Positions 25,821-34,572 are shown, counted from the stretch's first letter. The stretch is DNA of 64,000 bases from DATLFA01 sp039915945 (GCA_039915945.1 JBDSMH010000056.1:57157-121156); one strand, 5' to 3'. Translations and numbers: made by a program. Notes: generated by a model from the letters alone, not told the origin.

Positions 25821-27539
25821 GTGTACGACCTGTTGTTGAAAGGTGGCATGGTTGTCGACGGCACCGGCGCCCCCGCGTACCGTGCCGACGTCGCCATAAC
25901 CGATGGTGTGATCACCGAGATCGGCTCGCTCAACGGCGCCGCGCGCGAAGTGCTCGATGCCGACGGCGCGCTCGTCACGCCGGGCTTCGTCGATCCGCAC
26001 ACGCACTACGACGGTCAAGCCACGTGGGATCACCAACTCGCACCCTCATGCTGGCATGGCGTCACCACGGCGATCCTCGGCAACTGCGGCGTCGGTTTCG
26101 CCCCGGTGCGGCCCGACCGCCACGACTTTCTCATTCAGTTGATGGAAGGTGTCGAAGACATCCCCGGCACTGCACTGCACGAAGGCATCAAGTGGTCGTG
26201 GGAGTCGTTCCCCGAATATCTCGACGTGCTGGCGTCCAAGCCGCGCATCCTCGACATCGGCACGCATCTCCCCCATGGCTCTGTGCGTGCGTATGTCATG
26301 GACGAGCGGGGTGCCGCGAATGAACTGGCTACGGCCGATGACATTACGCGCATGGCGCGCATTGCCGAAGACGCGATGCGAGCCGGCGCGCTCGGCTTTT
26401 CGACCAACCGCTTGCCGTCGCACACGGCGAAAGATGGCCGACCAGTTCCCGGCACGTTCGCCGACGACGACGAGTTGCTGGCGATCGGGCGCGCGATGGC
26501 GCGCGGCGGTGGCGGCGTGGTCGAGGTCGTCTCGGCCGAATCCATGGGCGTCGTCGACGGCGGCTATCGCAGGGACATCGACTGGGCCACCGCACTGTCG
26601 GTCGAAACCGGCCTGCCCATCACGTTCTGCTTGACGCAGATCGACAATCATCCCGATCGCTGGCGCGACGTACTCAAGTGGATCGACGGAGCGCGCGCCA
26701 AGGGTGCGAATTTCGTCGTGCAGACCGCCGGCCGACCGCTCGGCATCCTCGTCGGGCTCACGACCAAGCATCAGTTCAGCGGTCGCCGATCGTTCGATGA
26801 GGTCGCGGACTTGCCGCTGCCGCAACTCGTCGCCGCGTTGCGCGATCCAGAGCGCAAGGCACGCATACTCGCCGAGCCGAGCGAGGCCGCCGGTATCGGC
26901 CGGCTTTTGGGTCGACTCGCCGACAAGGCCTGGCCGCTCGATGATCCGCCCAACTACGAACCCGAGGCGGCCGACAGCGTCGCGGCGATCGCCGCCGACC
27001 GCGGCATCAGCGTCGACGAGGTGTACTACGACCTCTACCTGCGCCACGACGGCCGGCAGTTGGTGCTGTTCACCCTCGGCGGTTACGGCAATCGCAACAC
27101 CGACCACATCGTCGATCTGCTTTCCTACGACAGCTCGATCCTCGGCCTGGCCGACGGCGGCGCACACGTGTCGCTCATCTGCGACGCGTCGACGTCGACC
27201 TCGTTGTTGTCCTATTACGTGCGCGATCGTCGACGCGGCCGCAGGCTCGATCTCGAGACCGCCGTGCGCAAGATGACCTCTGGTCCGGCACGTCTTTACG
27301 GCTTGCACGACCGCGGAGTCGTGGCTGTCGGCAAGAAGGCCGACCTCAACGTGATCGACTTCGACCGGCTCAACGTGCGCATGCCCGAGGTCGTCGCCGA
27401 TCTTCCGACGGGGGCCAAGCGCATCGTGCAACGCGCCGACGGCTATGTCGCCACGATCGTCGCCGGTGCAGTGACATTGTGCGAAGGCGAAGAAACCGGA
27501 GCGCTCCCCGGCCGCCTCGTCCGCCGTGGGCAAAGCTGA
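25821..27539 (+). CDS. D-aminoacylase/N-acyl-D-amino-acid deacylase-like amidohydrolase
   Basis: The 572-residue amidohydrolase-superfamily enzyme has the N-terminal beta sandwich (LLLKGGMVVDGTGAPAYRADV), the metal-binding GFVDPHTHYDGQATWD (about 55-70), the ligand cysteine segment ILGNCGVGFAP near 95, and the late SILGLADGGAHVSLICD with Asp and His. These match D-aminoacylases, which deacylate N-acyl-D-amino acids or split other amides. GTG 25821 follows the previous stop by four bases. A second family member lies at 39607. Confidence 0.85.
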   Translation: MYDLLLKGGMVVDGTGAPAYRADVAITDGVITEIGSLNGAAREVLDADGALVTPGFVDPHTHYDGQATWDHQLAPSCWHGVTTAILGNCGVGFAPVRPDRHDFLIQLMEGVEDIPGTALHEGIKWSWESFPEYLDVLASKPRILDIGTHLPHGSVRAYVMDERGAANELATADDITRMARIAEDAMRAGALGFSTNRLPSHTAKDGRPVPGTFADDDELLAIGRAMARGGGGVVEVVSAESMGVVDGGYRRDIDWATALSVETGLPITFCLTQIDNHPDRWRDVLKWIDGARAKGANFVVQTAGRPLGILVGLTTKHQFSGRRSFDEVADLPLPQLVAALRDPERKARILAEPSEAAGIGRLLGRLADKAWPLDDPPNYEPEAADSVAAIAADRGISVDEVYYDLYLRHDGRQLVLFTLGGYGNRNTDHIVDLLSYDSSILGLADGGAHVSLICDASTSTSLLSYYVRDRRRGRRLDLETAVRKMTSGPARLYGLHDRGVVAVGKKADLNVIDFDRLNVRMPEVVADLPTGAKRIVQRADGYVATIVAGAVTLCEGEETGALPGRLVRRGQS

Positions 27540-27550
27540 CCGCACGAGCG

Positions 27551-28021
27551 ATGACACGACCCCATAGCGGCAAGTGGTACGAGGAACTGACCGTCGGCCT
27601 CGTCGTACAGCACGCGCTCACGCGCACGGTGACCGAGACCGACAACGTGTTGTTCACGACGCTCACGCTCAATCCGCAGCCGCTGCATCTCGACCACGAG
27701 TTCGCGGCGGCGACCGAGTTCGGCCAGCCCCTCGTGAACAGCTTCTTCACCCTCGGGCTCGTGGGCGGCATCAGCGTGCTCGAAACGACCCACGGCACGA
27801 CGGTGGCCAACCTCGGCATGGAAGAGACCGTCTTCCCCGCGCCCGTGTTCGTGGGGGACACGATCCATGTCGAGACCGAAGTGGTCGCGGCGCGTGAAAG
27901 CAAGTCACGACCCGACGCCGGCATTGTCACTTTCGAACACCGCGGCTTCAATCAACGCAACGAATTGATCTGTCGCTTTCGGCGCAACGCGCTCATGCGG
28001 CGCCGCCCTACAGAAAGCTGA
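27551..28021 (+). CDS. MaoC-like dehydratase/hydratase
   Basis: The 156-residue hot-dog-fold protein has the hydratase motif LNPQPLHLDHEFAAATEFGQPLVNS (near 43-67), with the His and Asp used in enoyl-CoA hydration. Together with the adjoining CitE-like gene it resembles the mesaconyl-CoA or methylmalyl-CoA hydratase/lyase pair, so a beta-hydroxyacyl-CoA type reaction is plausible. ATG 27551 is 11 bases after the previous stop; longer readings in frame lie inside the upstream gene. Confidence 0.85.
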   Translation: MTRPHSGKWYEELTVGLVVQHALTRTVTETDNVLFTTLTLNPQPLHLDHEFAAATEFGQPLVNSFFTLGLVGGISVLETTHGTTVANLGMEETVFPAPVFVGDTIHVETEVVAARESKSRPDAGIVTFEHRGFNQRNELICRFRRNALMRRRPTES

Positions 28022-28023
28022 AC

Positions 28024-28878
28024 ATGCGCACACCCCTCCGTCTTCGCAGCCTGCTCTTCGCGCCCGCGAGCCGGCCCGACGTGTTGGCCAAGCTGCCGCG
28101 TGCGAACCCCGATGGCGTAGTGCTCGATCTCGAAGATGCCGTCGCGCCCAGCGCCAAGGCCGATGCCCGTGAGCACTCTCGCGAGGCGGGCGCCATGCTC
28201 GTCCGTGAGCATCCGCATATCGCGGTCTACGTCCGCGTCAATGCCATCCCGACCGAATGGTTTGCCGACGACATCGCCCGTGGCGTACCCGCGGGTGCCA
28301 TCGGGGTTGTCGTGCCCAAGATCGAATCCGCGGCGCAGGTACAAGCCGCTGCGCTGGCCCTCGACCGCGCCGGACTGAGTGAACTGAGCATCCTCGCCGG
28401 TATCGAGACCGTTGCCGGCGTCATCAACGTGGCCGAGATCCTGCACGAGCCCCGCATCGCCGCGTGCTACTTCGGTGCCGAGGATTACACCGCCGATCTC
28501 GGTGGCGTACGCCGACCCGACAGCCTCGAGGTGCTCTGGCCACGTTCGCGCGTCGCCGCGCACGCCGCCTACGCCGGGGTGTTGTCGGCCGACCAGGTTG
28601 TCACCGACTTGCGGGACGAAGACGGGTTCCGTCTCGACGCGCAACTCGGTCGCTCGCTCGGCTATCGGGGCAAGTTGTGCATCCACCCTTCCCAAGTGGC
28701 GTGGGCCAACGAGTCGTTCTCTCCGTCAGCGGCCGAGGTCGAACGCGCTCGCCGTCTCATCGACGCCTTCGACAAGGCCACCGCCGCGGGCCACGGCGCG
28801 ATCGCCTTCGAGGGTCAGATGGTGGACGAGCCGCTGGCCCGCCGAGCCCGCGCCGTCATCGCCGGCGCCGAGGCCTGA
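28024..28878 (+). CDS. HpcH/HpaI aldolase/CitE-like lyase
   Basis: The 284-residue TIM-barrel lyase has the CitE signature: RSLLFAPASRPDVL near the start, GVVLDLEDAVAPSAKADAR (31-49) with the acidic Mg2+ site, IEV-type VVPKIESAAQV, LAGIETVAGVINV, and GAEDYTADLG plus KLCIHPSQVAWANE near 220. Family members cleave malyl-CoA, methylmalyl-CoA or citryl-CoA type compounds. It is two bases from the MaoC stop and closes the eight-gene operon that starts with the P450. Confidence 0.9.
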   Translation: MRTPLRLRSLLFAPASRPDVLAKLPRANPDGVVLDLEDAVAPSAKADAREHSREAGAMLVREHPHIAVYVRVNAIPTEWFADDIARGVPAGAIGVVVPKIESAAQVQAAALALDRAGLSELSILAGIETVAGVINVAEILHEPRIAACYFGAEDYTADLGGVRRPDSLEVLWPRSRVAAHAAYAGVLSADQVVTDLRDEDGFRLDAQLGRSLGYRGKLCIHPSQVAWANESFSPSAAEVERARRLIDAFDKATAAGHGAIAFEGQMVDEPLARRARAVIAGAEA

Positions 28879-28884
28879 CCGCTT

Positions 28885-29184
28885 TCACCACGCATCCAAT
28901 GGTTCGTCGAAATCGTCAGGCACGACGAAGCGTCCCTTGTCGACACCGAGGATCCGTTTGGTCGGTCGATCGATCGCCACCAGCCGCGCAATCGGCTCGC
29001 CATCGCGCGTGATCTCGACACTTTGCCCTGCCGCAACAGCACGCAGGAGTCCGGACAGCTCGCGGCCCGCAGCACTGGCGTCGACTCGAATGAAAGGCGA
29101 CTCCCTCACAAGACCAGTGTCGTCTGTGGTCGCCGGAACGGCCAGTGGATCGAACCCGAAGCCGCGGTCTTTCCATGAGCCCAT
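28885..29184 (-). CDS. Phd/YefM-type antitoxin without visible toxin
   Basis: The last two thirds of the 99 residues match Phd/VapB antitoxins: IRVDASAAGRELSGLLRAV, GQSVEITRDGEPIARLVAI (DNA binding) then RILGVDKGRFVVPDDFDEPL, the toxin-wrapping tail. The first 30 residues are unusual. A PIN or Doc toxin gene should follow on the minus strand, but there the next bases belong to the convergent citE-like gene, so it is orphaned. The sequence upstream of its ATG (29185-29215) is strikingly AT-rich compared with the region and probably holds an autoregulated promoter. Confidence 0.75.
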   Translation of the reverse strand: MGSWKDRGFGFDPLAVPATTDDTGLVRESPFIRVDASAAGRELSGLLRAVAAGQSVEITRDGEPIARLVAIDRPTKRILGVDKGRFVVPDDFDEPLDAW

Positions 29185-29215
29185 TGCTAATTTTCAATAT
29201 CTTTCATAAACTCTC
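29185..29215 (-). promoter_or_regulatory. AT-rich promoter/operator region of the antitoxin gene
   Basis: About thirty bases before the antitoxin ATG are rich in A and T (around gctaattttcaatatctttc), unlike the surrounding GC-rich DNA. A promoter is likely; no perfect palindrome is present. Confidence 0.4.
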
Positions 29216-29245
29216 GCGCATGACTTTGTGCCGCTGGCCTCGTAG

Positions 29246-30133
29246 GTGACCGACTCACTTCGGCGTGGCTGGTTCCGCACCCTGGTACTCGGCGTAACCG
29301 CCGCAACCATTGTGATCTCGTTCGCGGCACCTGCGTGGGCGCCTCCCGGGGACACCGCCAGCGGATCGGGCGGCATCATCTTCGACGGTCAGCCTGCGGT
29401 CTGGGCCGGCTACACCGAACGCCCTCATCCGGTGGTCACGCCGAGCACGGCCGGCACGGCGGCGCCCTATTGGTGCGCGCTGTGGATCCCACCGCTGGGC
29501 GGCGATGGCAGCGCCGGCGGCAACTTCGACGTGCCCGAGACGCGCGAGACGAACCCCACACCGGGCGGCCTGTATCTACTGCAGTGCTTCACGCGCGCGG
29601 GTCAGCACTACGGCTTGCAGCGGCTCATCTTCTTCGAACCGCGCGACCCGAGCGATGGCACGATCACCACGCGCGCCGATGTCGTCGAATACGCCATCGA
29701 TCTGCTGCCACTCGCCGCGCCGGTAGTCACCACTCAACCACCCCCACTGCGCCTTGTCACCGGCTTCGAAACGTGGATCACCGCCGCGCCGGCCGGTCAA
29801 CCGCAGGCGCGCACTGCGCAAGCGGGGCAGTTCTGGGCGACTGCCGAAGCCCGACCCGTCCGCATGCACGTGAACATGGGCGACGGTACCCAACTCGATT
29901 GCGCGCTGCCGATCGTCGTCGACGGCAACGGGCGTCCGGTGTGCGCGCGGCATACGTATCTCGACACTCGGCTCGCGCCGGCAGGCGACGGCCGGTTCAC
30001 CATCACCGCGAGCATCACCTACGAAGTGTGGGTCGCCACCGATCGCGGCGGGCCGGTCCTCTTCGAAACGCGACAGGGCCCGACGACGGTGTTCGCCGCG
30101 CAATCACGCGACGTGCAAGCCGTCCTTCGCTGA
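29246..30133 (+). CDS. Secreted protein of unknown function
   Basis: I do not recognise a family. The 295-residue protein has a signal peptide (basic RRGW, hydrophobic about 12-30, then a cleavage-like AAPAWA|PPG). The mature part is beta-rich with pairs of cysteines (WCALWIP, LLQCFTRAG, LDCALPI, VCARHTYL), which suits an exported protein with disulfides, and resembles the PKD-like secreted proteins of actinobacteria at FTITASITYEVWVATDRGG. Start GTG; it stands alone between the antitoxin and reductase genes. Confidence 0.65.
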   Translation: MTDSLRRGWFRTLVLGVTAATIVISFAAPAWAPPGDTASGSGGIIFDGQPAVWAGYTERPHPVVTPSTAGTAAPYWCALWIPPLGGDGSAGGNFDVPETRETNPTPGGLYLLQCFTRAGQHYGLQRLIFFEPRDPSDGTITTRADVVEYAIDLLPLAAPVVTTQPPPLRLVTGFETWITAAPAGQPQARTAQAGQFWATAEARPVRMHVNMGDGTQLDCALPIVVDGNGRPVCARHTYLDTRLAPAGDGRFTITASITYEVWVATDRGGPVLFETRQGPTTVFAAQSRDVQAVLR

Positions 30134-30141
30134 ACCGGCAC

Positions 30142-30147
30142 TAGGGT
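30142..30147 (+). promoter_or_regulatory. -10 hexamer (leaderless) of aldo/keto reductase gene
   Basis: TAGGGT ends 8 nt before ATG 30156. Confidence 0.5.
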
Positions 30148-30155
30148 CGACGGCT

Positions 30156-31190
30156 ATGGACTATCGAAATCTCGGTAAGACCGGCGTGGTCGTCAGTCGC
30201 TACTGCCTCGGCGCAATGATGTTCGGGGCGATGGGTAATCGCGATCACGACGACTGCGTGCGCATCATTCACCGAGCGCTCGACGCCGGTATCAACTTCA
30301 TCGACACGGCCGACGCGTATTCGCGCGGTGAGTCCGAGGCCATCGTCGCCAAGGCGCTCAAGGGACGCCGCGACGATGTCGTCGTCGCCACCAAGTTCTT
30401 CAACCACATGCGCCCCGACAACCCCAACACCCGTGGCGGTTCACGCTTGTGGATCATGGCCGCGGTCGAGGACAGCTTGCGCCGGCTCGACACCGACCAC
30501 ATCGACCTCTACCAGATGCACCGGCCCGACGATCGCGTCGATCTCGAAGAGACGCTCAGCGCGCTAACCGACCTCGTGCGTCAGGGCAAGGTGCGCATGA
30601 TCGGCCACTCCGCGTATCCCGCCGAACGCATCGTCGAGGCCCAGTGGGTCTCCGAAAAGATGAGTCTCTCCCGCTTCCGCTGCGAGCAGGCGCCGTATTC
30701 GATGATGCGCCGTTCGATCGAACGAGCGGTGCTCCCCACTTGCAATCGCTACGGCATGGGCGTGATCACGTACAGCCCGCTCGCCGGCAGTTGGCTCTCG
30801 GGCAAGTACAAGTCGCTCAGCGACGTACCCGAGACATCGCGCCTCAGCACGATGGCCAAGCGCTTTGGCAGCGGCCTCGACTCGCCGGTCAACCAGCGCC
30901 GCCTCGAGGTCGCGGTGCAACTCGGCGACGTTGCCGACAAGCACGGGCTTCCGCTGGCGCACATGGCGACCGCGTGGGCGATGGAGCACCCCGACGTCAC
31001 GTCGGTCATCATCGGCCCGCGCACGATGGAGCAACTCGACGACCTGCTCTCGTGCGTCGCCACCCGTCTCGATGCGGAAACACTCGACGAGATCGACACC
31101 ATCACGGGCCCGGGCACCGACGTCATCCCCAACGATCCGACCACCGATCCGAGCGCGCTGTTGGCGCATCGACGGCGCCGATCGAGCTGA
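30156..31190 (+). CDS. Aldo/keto reductase
   Basis: The 344-residue NADPH-dependent carbonyl reductase has the AKR tetrad: Asp in NFIDTADAYSRGESE (about 48-62) with Tyr55, Lys in VVATKFFNH near 83, and His in LYQMHRPDD near 120. The opening MDYRNLGKTGVVVSRYCLGAM is that of the YajO/AKR11-13-like group. Nucleotide binding uses VTSVIIGPRTMEQLDD near the end. Likely substrates are aldehydes or ketones; no pathway neighbour is clear. Leaderless-type promoter upstream. Confidence 0.9.
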   Translation: MDYRNLGKTGVVVSRYCLGAMMFGAMGNRDHDDCVRIIHRALDAGINFIDTADAYSRGESEAIVAKALKGRRDDVVVATKFFNHMRPDNPNTRGGSRLWIMAAVEDSLRRLDTDHIDLYQMHRPDDRVDLEETLSALTDLVRQGKVRMIGHSAYPAERIVEAQWVSEKMSLSRFRCEQAPYSMMRRSIERAVLPTCNRYGMGVITYSPLAGSWLSGKYKSLSDVPETSRLSTMAKRFGSGLDSPVNQRRLEVAVQLGDVADKHGLPLAHMATAWAMEHPDVTSVIIGPRTMEQLDDLLSCVATRLDAETLDEIDTITGPGTDVIPNDPTTDPSALLAHRRRRSS

Positions 31191-31191
31191 G

Positions 31192-31647
31192 CTACAGCCG
31201 CTGACGCCTACGCAGCCCTCGACCGGGAGTCCACGACTCGATGACGAGGTGATCGGCCGGCGTCCCGACCTTGGTCAAGGCGACTTCGGTGATGTCGACC
31301 AAGAACCGATACGAATCGTCCTCGGGATCTTCGACGAGATCCTCTACTGCGACTCCGGCGATCTTGGCATCGCCAATCCACGCGCTCGGGTCGTCCTCGG
31401 GCGGGTCGAACGTGGGGCTGTGCAGTGCCAGCCGTGAATCCCGTAACAGATCGCGGGCCTTCAATGACCCAGGCATCATGCCGAGCACGATCTCGCCGTC
31501 GACGACATGTGCTTCCGTGCCGCTGATGCGGGGCGAGCCGTCGCGCCGCAGTGTCGCCAGCGTCATGTGTTTCTGCGTCTCGAATATCTCCAGTACTCGG
31601 CGCGAGAACTCGGGCTCGGCCGCCGCGAACTCGTTCCACCGTGCCAT
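31192..31647 (-). CDS. Pyridoxamine 5'-phosphate oxidase family protein
   Basis: The 151-residue split-barrel protein has MTLATLRRDGSPRISGTEAHVVDGEIVLGMMPGSLKARDLLRDSRLALHS features of the small PPOX family, here shown by the pieces LATLRRDGSPRISG and SLKARDLLRDSRLALHS. Such proteins bind FMN, F420 or heme; the cofactor is unknown. TACGAT six bases before the ATG gives a leaderless promoter. It ends one base from the convergent aldo/keto reductase. Confidence 0.8.
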   Translation of the reverse strand: MARWNEFAAAEPEFSRRVLEIFETQKHMTLATLRRDGSPRISGTEAHVVDGEIVLGMMPGSLKARDLLRDSRLALHSPTFDPPEDDPSAWIGDAKIAGVAVEDLVEDPEDDSYRFLVDITEVALTKVGTPADHLVIESWTPGRGLRRRQRL

Positions 31648-31653
31648 CGACGC

Positions 31654-31659
31654 ATCGTA
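31654..31659 (-). promoter_or_regulatory. -10 hexamer (leaderless) of PPOX gene
   Basis: TACGAT on the minus strand ends 6 nt before ATG 31647. Confidence 0.5.
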
Positions 31660-31665
31660 GGAGCG

Positions 31666-32217
31666 TCAGACCAACGCTCGCAGCTCATCGCGCACTTCCA
31701 TCAGCGCCCGGCCGAGCAAATTCTTGCCGCGCCACTCGGTGGGCTTGCGGGCACGAATGTCGTTCGACGCGAGCCCGATGCCCCAGAGCTGATCACCGGG
31801 GTTGGCGTGTACCAAGATCTTTTGTCCCGTGAGCTGCGTCAGATAGACGCCCAACTCTGGTCGCCCGGTGAACTTCGCCCGATTCGCGGCAACGACGAGG
31901 TCATAGCGCGACGCCAGCCATACCGACTGTTCGAAACCTCTCACCTCGCGCCCGAGCTCGATGGCCTCTTCGGGCGCGGTCGACTTGAGGATGTGTGCCG
32001 CAATCGCCTCGTCACCGAACAGTCGCGCTTTGCCGACCATCACGAAGTGCTCGGCCGTGGCGTAGACATCGCCGTCGGCCTCGAACCGCGCCGCCCACCA
32101 TTGACTCAGGCAGTTCGTTCCGATCTTGCCGTTGGGGAGCGGTTGATATCCCGAGAAGAAGAGCAGCTCGAATGATTCGCCATGAAGCTCACGCTGACGC
32201 AACTCATCGACGTCCAC
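31666..32217 (-). CDS. NADAR family protein (YbiA-like)
   Basis: NADAR proteins hydrolyse or bind N-glycosidic intermediates such as riboflavin precursors or ADP-ribosyl-guanine. The 183-residue product has the family signs LLFFSGYQPLPNGKIGTNCLSQWWAARF (near 18-45), ATAEHFVMVGKARLFGD (53-69) and the closing NPGDQLWGIGLASND plus EWRGKNLLGRALMEVRDEL (about 160-178). The Glu of TAEHFVM is the usual catalytic acid. It is alone on its transcript with TAGCCT six bases before the GTG. Confidence 0.88.
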   Translation of the reverse strand: MDVDELRQRELHGESFELLFFSGYQPLPNGKIGTNCLSQWWAARFEADGDVYATAEHFVMVGKARLFGDEAIAAHILKSTAPEEAIELGREVRGFEQSVWLASRYDLVVAANRAKFTGRPELGVYLTQLTGQKILVHANPGDQLWGIGLASNDIRARKPTEWRGKNLLGRALMEVRDELRALV

Positions 32218-32223
32218 GCGCGC

Positions 32224-32229
32224 AGGCTA
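32224..32229 (-). promoter_or_regulatory. -10 hexamer (leaderless) of NADAR gene
   Basis: TAGCCT on the minus strand ends 6 nt before GTG 32217, between the DUF2085-like stop and this start. Confidence 0.45.
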
Positions 32230-32712
32230 ACGCAGTGAACCACGCGTTCGGGTTCGTCTGCCGATGATCGTTGACGCAAACCAGATCGTCCCGAAGACGA
32301 GTAGCGGTCCCCAGAAGTACCAACTCCATCGGTGATCGAATTCATACGACATTCCGCGGCCGAGCGGGATCGCGGTGAGCGCGGTTGCGGCGATCTGACG
32401 ACGAGCGCTGTAACGAAGCACGCCCAACTGTTCGGCGGCGTATTCGAGCGTGCCGGGGATGCTCAACAACCAGATGAGCTCGGGATCGAAACTCCGCGGC
32501 CACAGCAGCAACCCACCACCCGCCGCGAACGCGACCGCCAGAGTCAACGGATACAACACGAGACAACGCCGGCACACGTGACGGCCCGCAATCACTGCGC
32601 ATCGCTCGTAGTGCTCGGGCCAGTGGTGCGCGAGCCACATCCCGCGGCGCGCCCGCTCATGTGTATTGCGGTGCTCGATCTCGACCATCTTCGCCGCGAA
32701 CGCGTCTGTCAC
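32227..32712 (-). CDS. DUF2085-like membrane protein
   Basis: The 161-residue protein has a hydrophilic N-terminus with HHWPEHYERCAVIAGRHVCRRCLVLYP (about 29-55), a Cys...CxxC pattern like the metal-binding part of DUF2085, then three or four hydrophobic segments (57-75, 80-90, 108-120, 132-150). The conserved ARRQIAATALTAIPLGRG loop also fits. Function unknown. The start is GTG; GACAAT six bases upstream is a possible -10. Confidence 0.6.
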   Translation of the reverse strand: MTDAFAAKMVEIEHRNTHERARRGMWLAHHWPEHYERCAVIAGRHVCRRCLVLYPLTLAVAFAAGGGLLLWPRSFDPELIWLLSIPGTLEYAAEQLGVLRYSARRQIAATALTAIPLGRGMSYEFDHRWSWYFWGPLLVFGTIWFASTIIGRRTRTRGSLR

Positions 32713-32795
32713 CTGACCATTGTCGGCAGATCGGCGCCGATCCTTAGGCCGAACGACTCAGGTGTCTGTCAGAAAGCCCCAGGCCACGGCCACTG

Positions 32796-33527
32796 TCATC
32801 GCCCCGCAGTCACACCACCGTCGACGGGGATCGCCGCGCCCGTCACGAACGAGGCATCGTCGGACAAGAGGAACTGCATCACCGCGGCGATCTCGTCGGG
32901 GGTACCCCACCGCTGCAACGCGATGCCTCTGCGCCACGCTTCGTAGGTCCTCGGCTCGCGTTCGTCGAGATGGTCGAACATCGCGGTGTCGCGCGTAGGG
33001 CCGGGACACACCGCATTGACGCGGATGCCGTATTGACCGACGTCGAGCGCGACGGCCTTCACGAGGTTGATGATCGCCGCCTTGGTGGCGCCGTAGCCCC
33101 AACCGTCGCGCGCGCCGCTGAAGCCACCGATCGACGACGTCGCGACCATCGCGCCGCGGCCGCGCTGACGCAGCGCGGGGATCACCGCGCGCATGCCGAG
33201 GATGCACCCGTTGACGTTGACGTCGTGCATGAGGCGATAGTCGTCGACGGACATCGCCTCGATAGACCCGACCCGATGCACACCGGCGTTGAACGCCGCG
33301 CCGTCGAGGCCGCCAAAGCGCTCGACCGCCGCGCTGACCATTGCGCCATTGCCCTCTTCGGTGGCCACGTCGGCGACGCAGGCGTACGCATCGTCGCGTG
33401 TCCCGACCCACGCCAGATCGTCGTTGTTGATGTCGACGGCGACGACCCGTCCCCCCGCGGTGAGCAATCGCTCGCACAACGCCCGACCGATGCCGGTCGC
33501 CGCACCGGTGACGATGGTGACGCTCAT
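32796..33527 (-). CDS. SDR family oxidoreductase
   Basis: A classical 243-residue short-chain dehydrogenase: cofactor loop TGAATGIGRAL (7-17), Asp31 in VVAVDINNDDL favouring NAD(H), the NAG-type FNAG near 79, catalytic Ser in ATSSIGG and YGATK (about 144-148), and PVDGGVTAG at the end. Its ATG overlaps the stop of the enolase-superfamily gene (ATGA), so it likely oxidises a product of the same sugar-acid pathway. Confidence 0.88.
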   Translation of the reverse strand: MSVTIVTGAATGIGRALCERLLTAGGRVVAVDINNDDLAWVGTRDDAYACVADVATEEGNGAMVSAAVERFGGLDGAAFNAGVHRVGSIEAMSVDDYRLMHDVNVNGCILGMRAVIPALRQRGRGAMVATSSIGGFSGARDGWGYGATKAAIINLVKAVALDVGQYGIRVNAVCPGPTRDTAMFDHLDEREPRTYEAWRRGIALQRWGTPDEIAAVMQFLLSDDASFVTGAAIPVDGGVTAGR

Positions 33528-34567
33528 GCGGTGAAGACCCTCTCGCCGTGTGCCCGTAAGAAATCGAAGTCGAGATCCATGCCGAACCCCGGCCCCACAA
33601 CGGTCAACTCACCGTTCGCGTCCGCCGCTGGCGGCACGACGAACAATGGGTCGGACCAGTCGAAGACCTCGACCGGCAGCGGATCATCGATGCACGCCAT
33701 CAAGTGCACCGAATGCGGTGTGTAGACGTGCGAGCCGATGCGGGCACCCTTGGCCGCGAGTGCGGACGCGGCACGCAGCCACAGCACCGGGCCACCGAGG
33801 CGCTGCACGTCGAGCAACGCGTACTGCATGCCTCCGAGGTCGCGTAGCTCGTCGAGATCGGGAATCGTCTCGAGCGACTCGCCGGCAGCGAGGGGCGCGC
33901 CGATGCCTTTCAACTCGCCCAACTGCGCGTAGGGCGTGGCGTCCTCGAGCCAGAGCAACCGGGCCGACGCCCGCTCGACGAAGGCACGCGCGTCGGCGGG
34001 CTGCCAGCTGTTGACCGAGTCGACGGCGACCGTGCCCGGGTCGGGGAAGATCTCGCGGACCGCGTCGAAACGGGCGAGGTCTTCGTCGACCGAGAGACCG
34101 GTGCGCATCTTGACCAGTCGGTAGCCGGCCTGACGGTACGCGCGGGCCTCTTCACGCAGCTGTTCGATCGTCGCGTCGAGGAAGAAGCCGCTGCCGTAGC
34201 ACGGCAACGTCGTGGTCTCGGGGCGCCGTCCCCAGAGGTCGGCGCACGCGACACCCAAACGGCGCGCCGCGAAGTCCCATGCCGCTAGTGAAATGGCGTT
34301 GGTCGCACCGCGGCTGGCCGTGTCGTGGCCGGCGTGCTCGATGCCGAGCAGCTGCGCCAGATCTGGTCGCCCGTCGACGAGACGCGTCGCGCATTCGACC
34401 GCGGCATCGAGGTGCGCCAGTGTGGCCATCCCCGACATGCCCCAACCATGGAGATCGCCGTCGCGAACGACCACGACGAGATGGAAGTACGTGTCGTAGA
34501 TGCCGACGACGGTGAGGACCGGTCGCGGGATCGGTGTCGGGGCGCGCCAGACCTCGACCGACAACAC
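33524..34567 (-). CDS. Enolase superfamily (mandelate racemase/muconate-lactonizing-like) enzyme
   Basis: The 347-residue protein has the enolase-superfamily layout: an N-terminal capping domain (IYDTYFHLVVVVRDGDLHGWG) and a modified TIM barrel with GYRLVKMRTGLS (catalytic Lys), TVAVDSVNSWQ (Asp ligand), LLWLEDATPYAQ (Glu ligand), LAAGESLETI (Glu ligand) and IGSHVYTPHSVH (catalytic His). It is thus a likely acid-sugar dehydratase or racemase. GTG 34567, five bases after the upstream stop, was taken as start. Confidence 0.85.
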   Translation of the reverse strand: MLSVEVWRAPTPIPRPVLTVVGIYDTYFHLVVVVRDGDLHGWGMSGMATLAHLDAAVECATRLVDGRPDLAQLLGIEHAGHDTASRGATNAISLAAWDFAARRLGVACADLWGRRPETTTLPCYGSGFFLDATIEQLREEARAYRQAGYRLVKMRTGLSVDEDLARFDAVREIFPDPGTVAVDSVNSWQPADARAFVERASARLLWLEDATPYAQLGELKGIGAPLAAGESLETIPDLDELRDLGGMQYALLDVQRLGGPVLWLRAASALAAKGARIGSHVYTPHSVHLMACIDDPLPVEVFDWSDPLFVVPPAADANGELTVVGPGFGMDLDFDFLRAHGERVFTA

Positions 34568-34572
34568 GTCGG

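Noticed and set aside
26046..27557. 503-codon minus-strand frame
   Set aside because: It is antisense to the D-aminoacylase-like gene with no motif.
28600..28884. Toxin partner for the Phd-type antitoxin
   Set aside because: No PIN or Doc-like frame follows on the minus strand; the space belongs to the citE-like gene.
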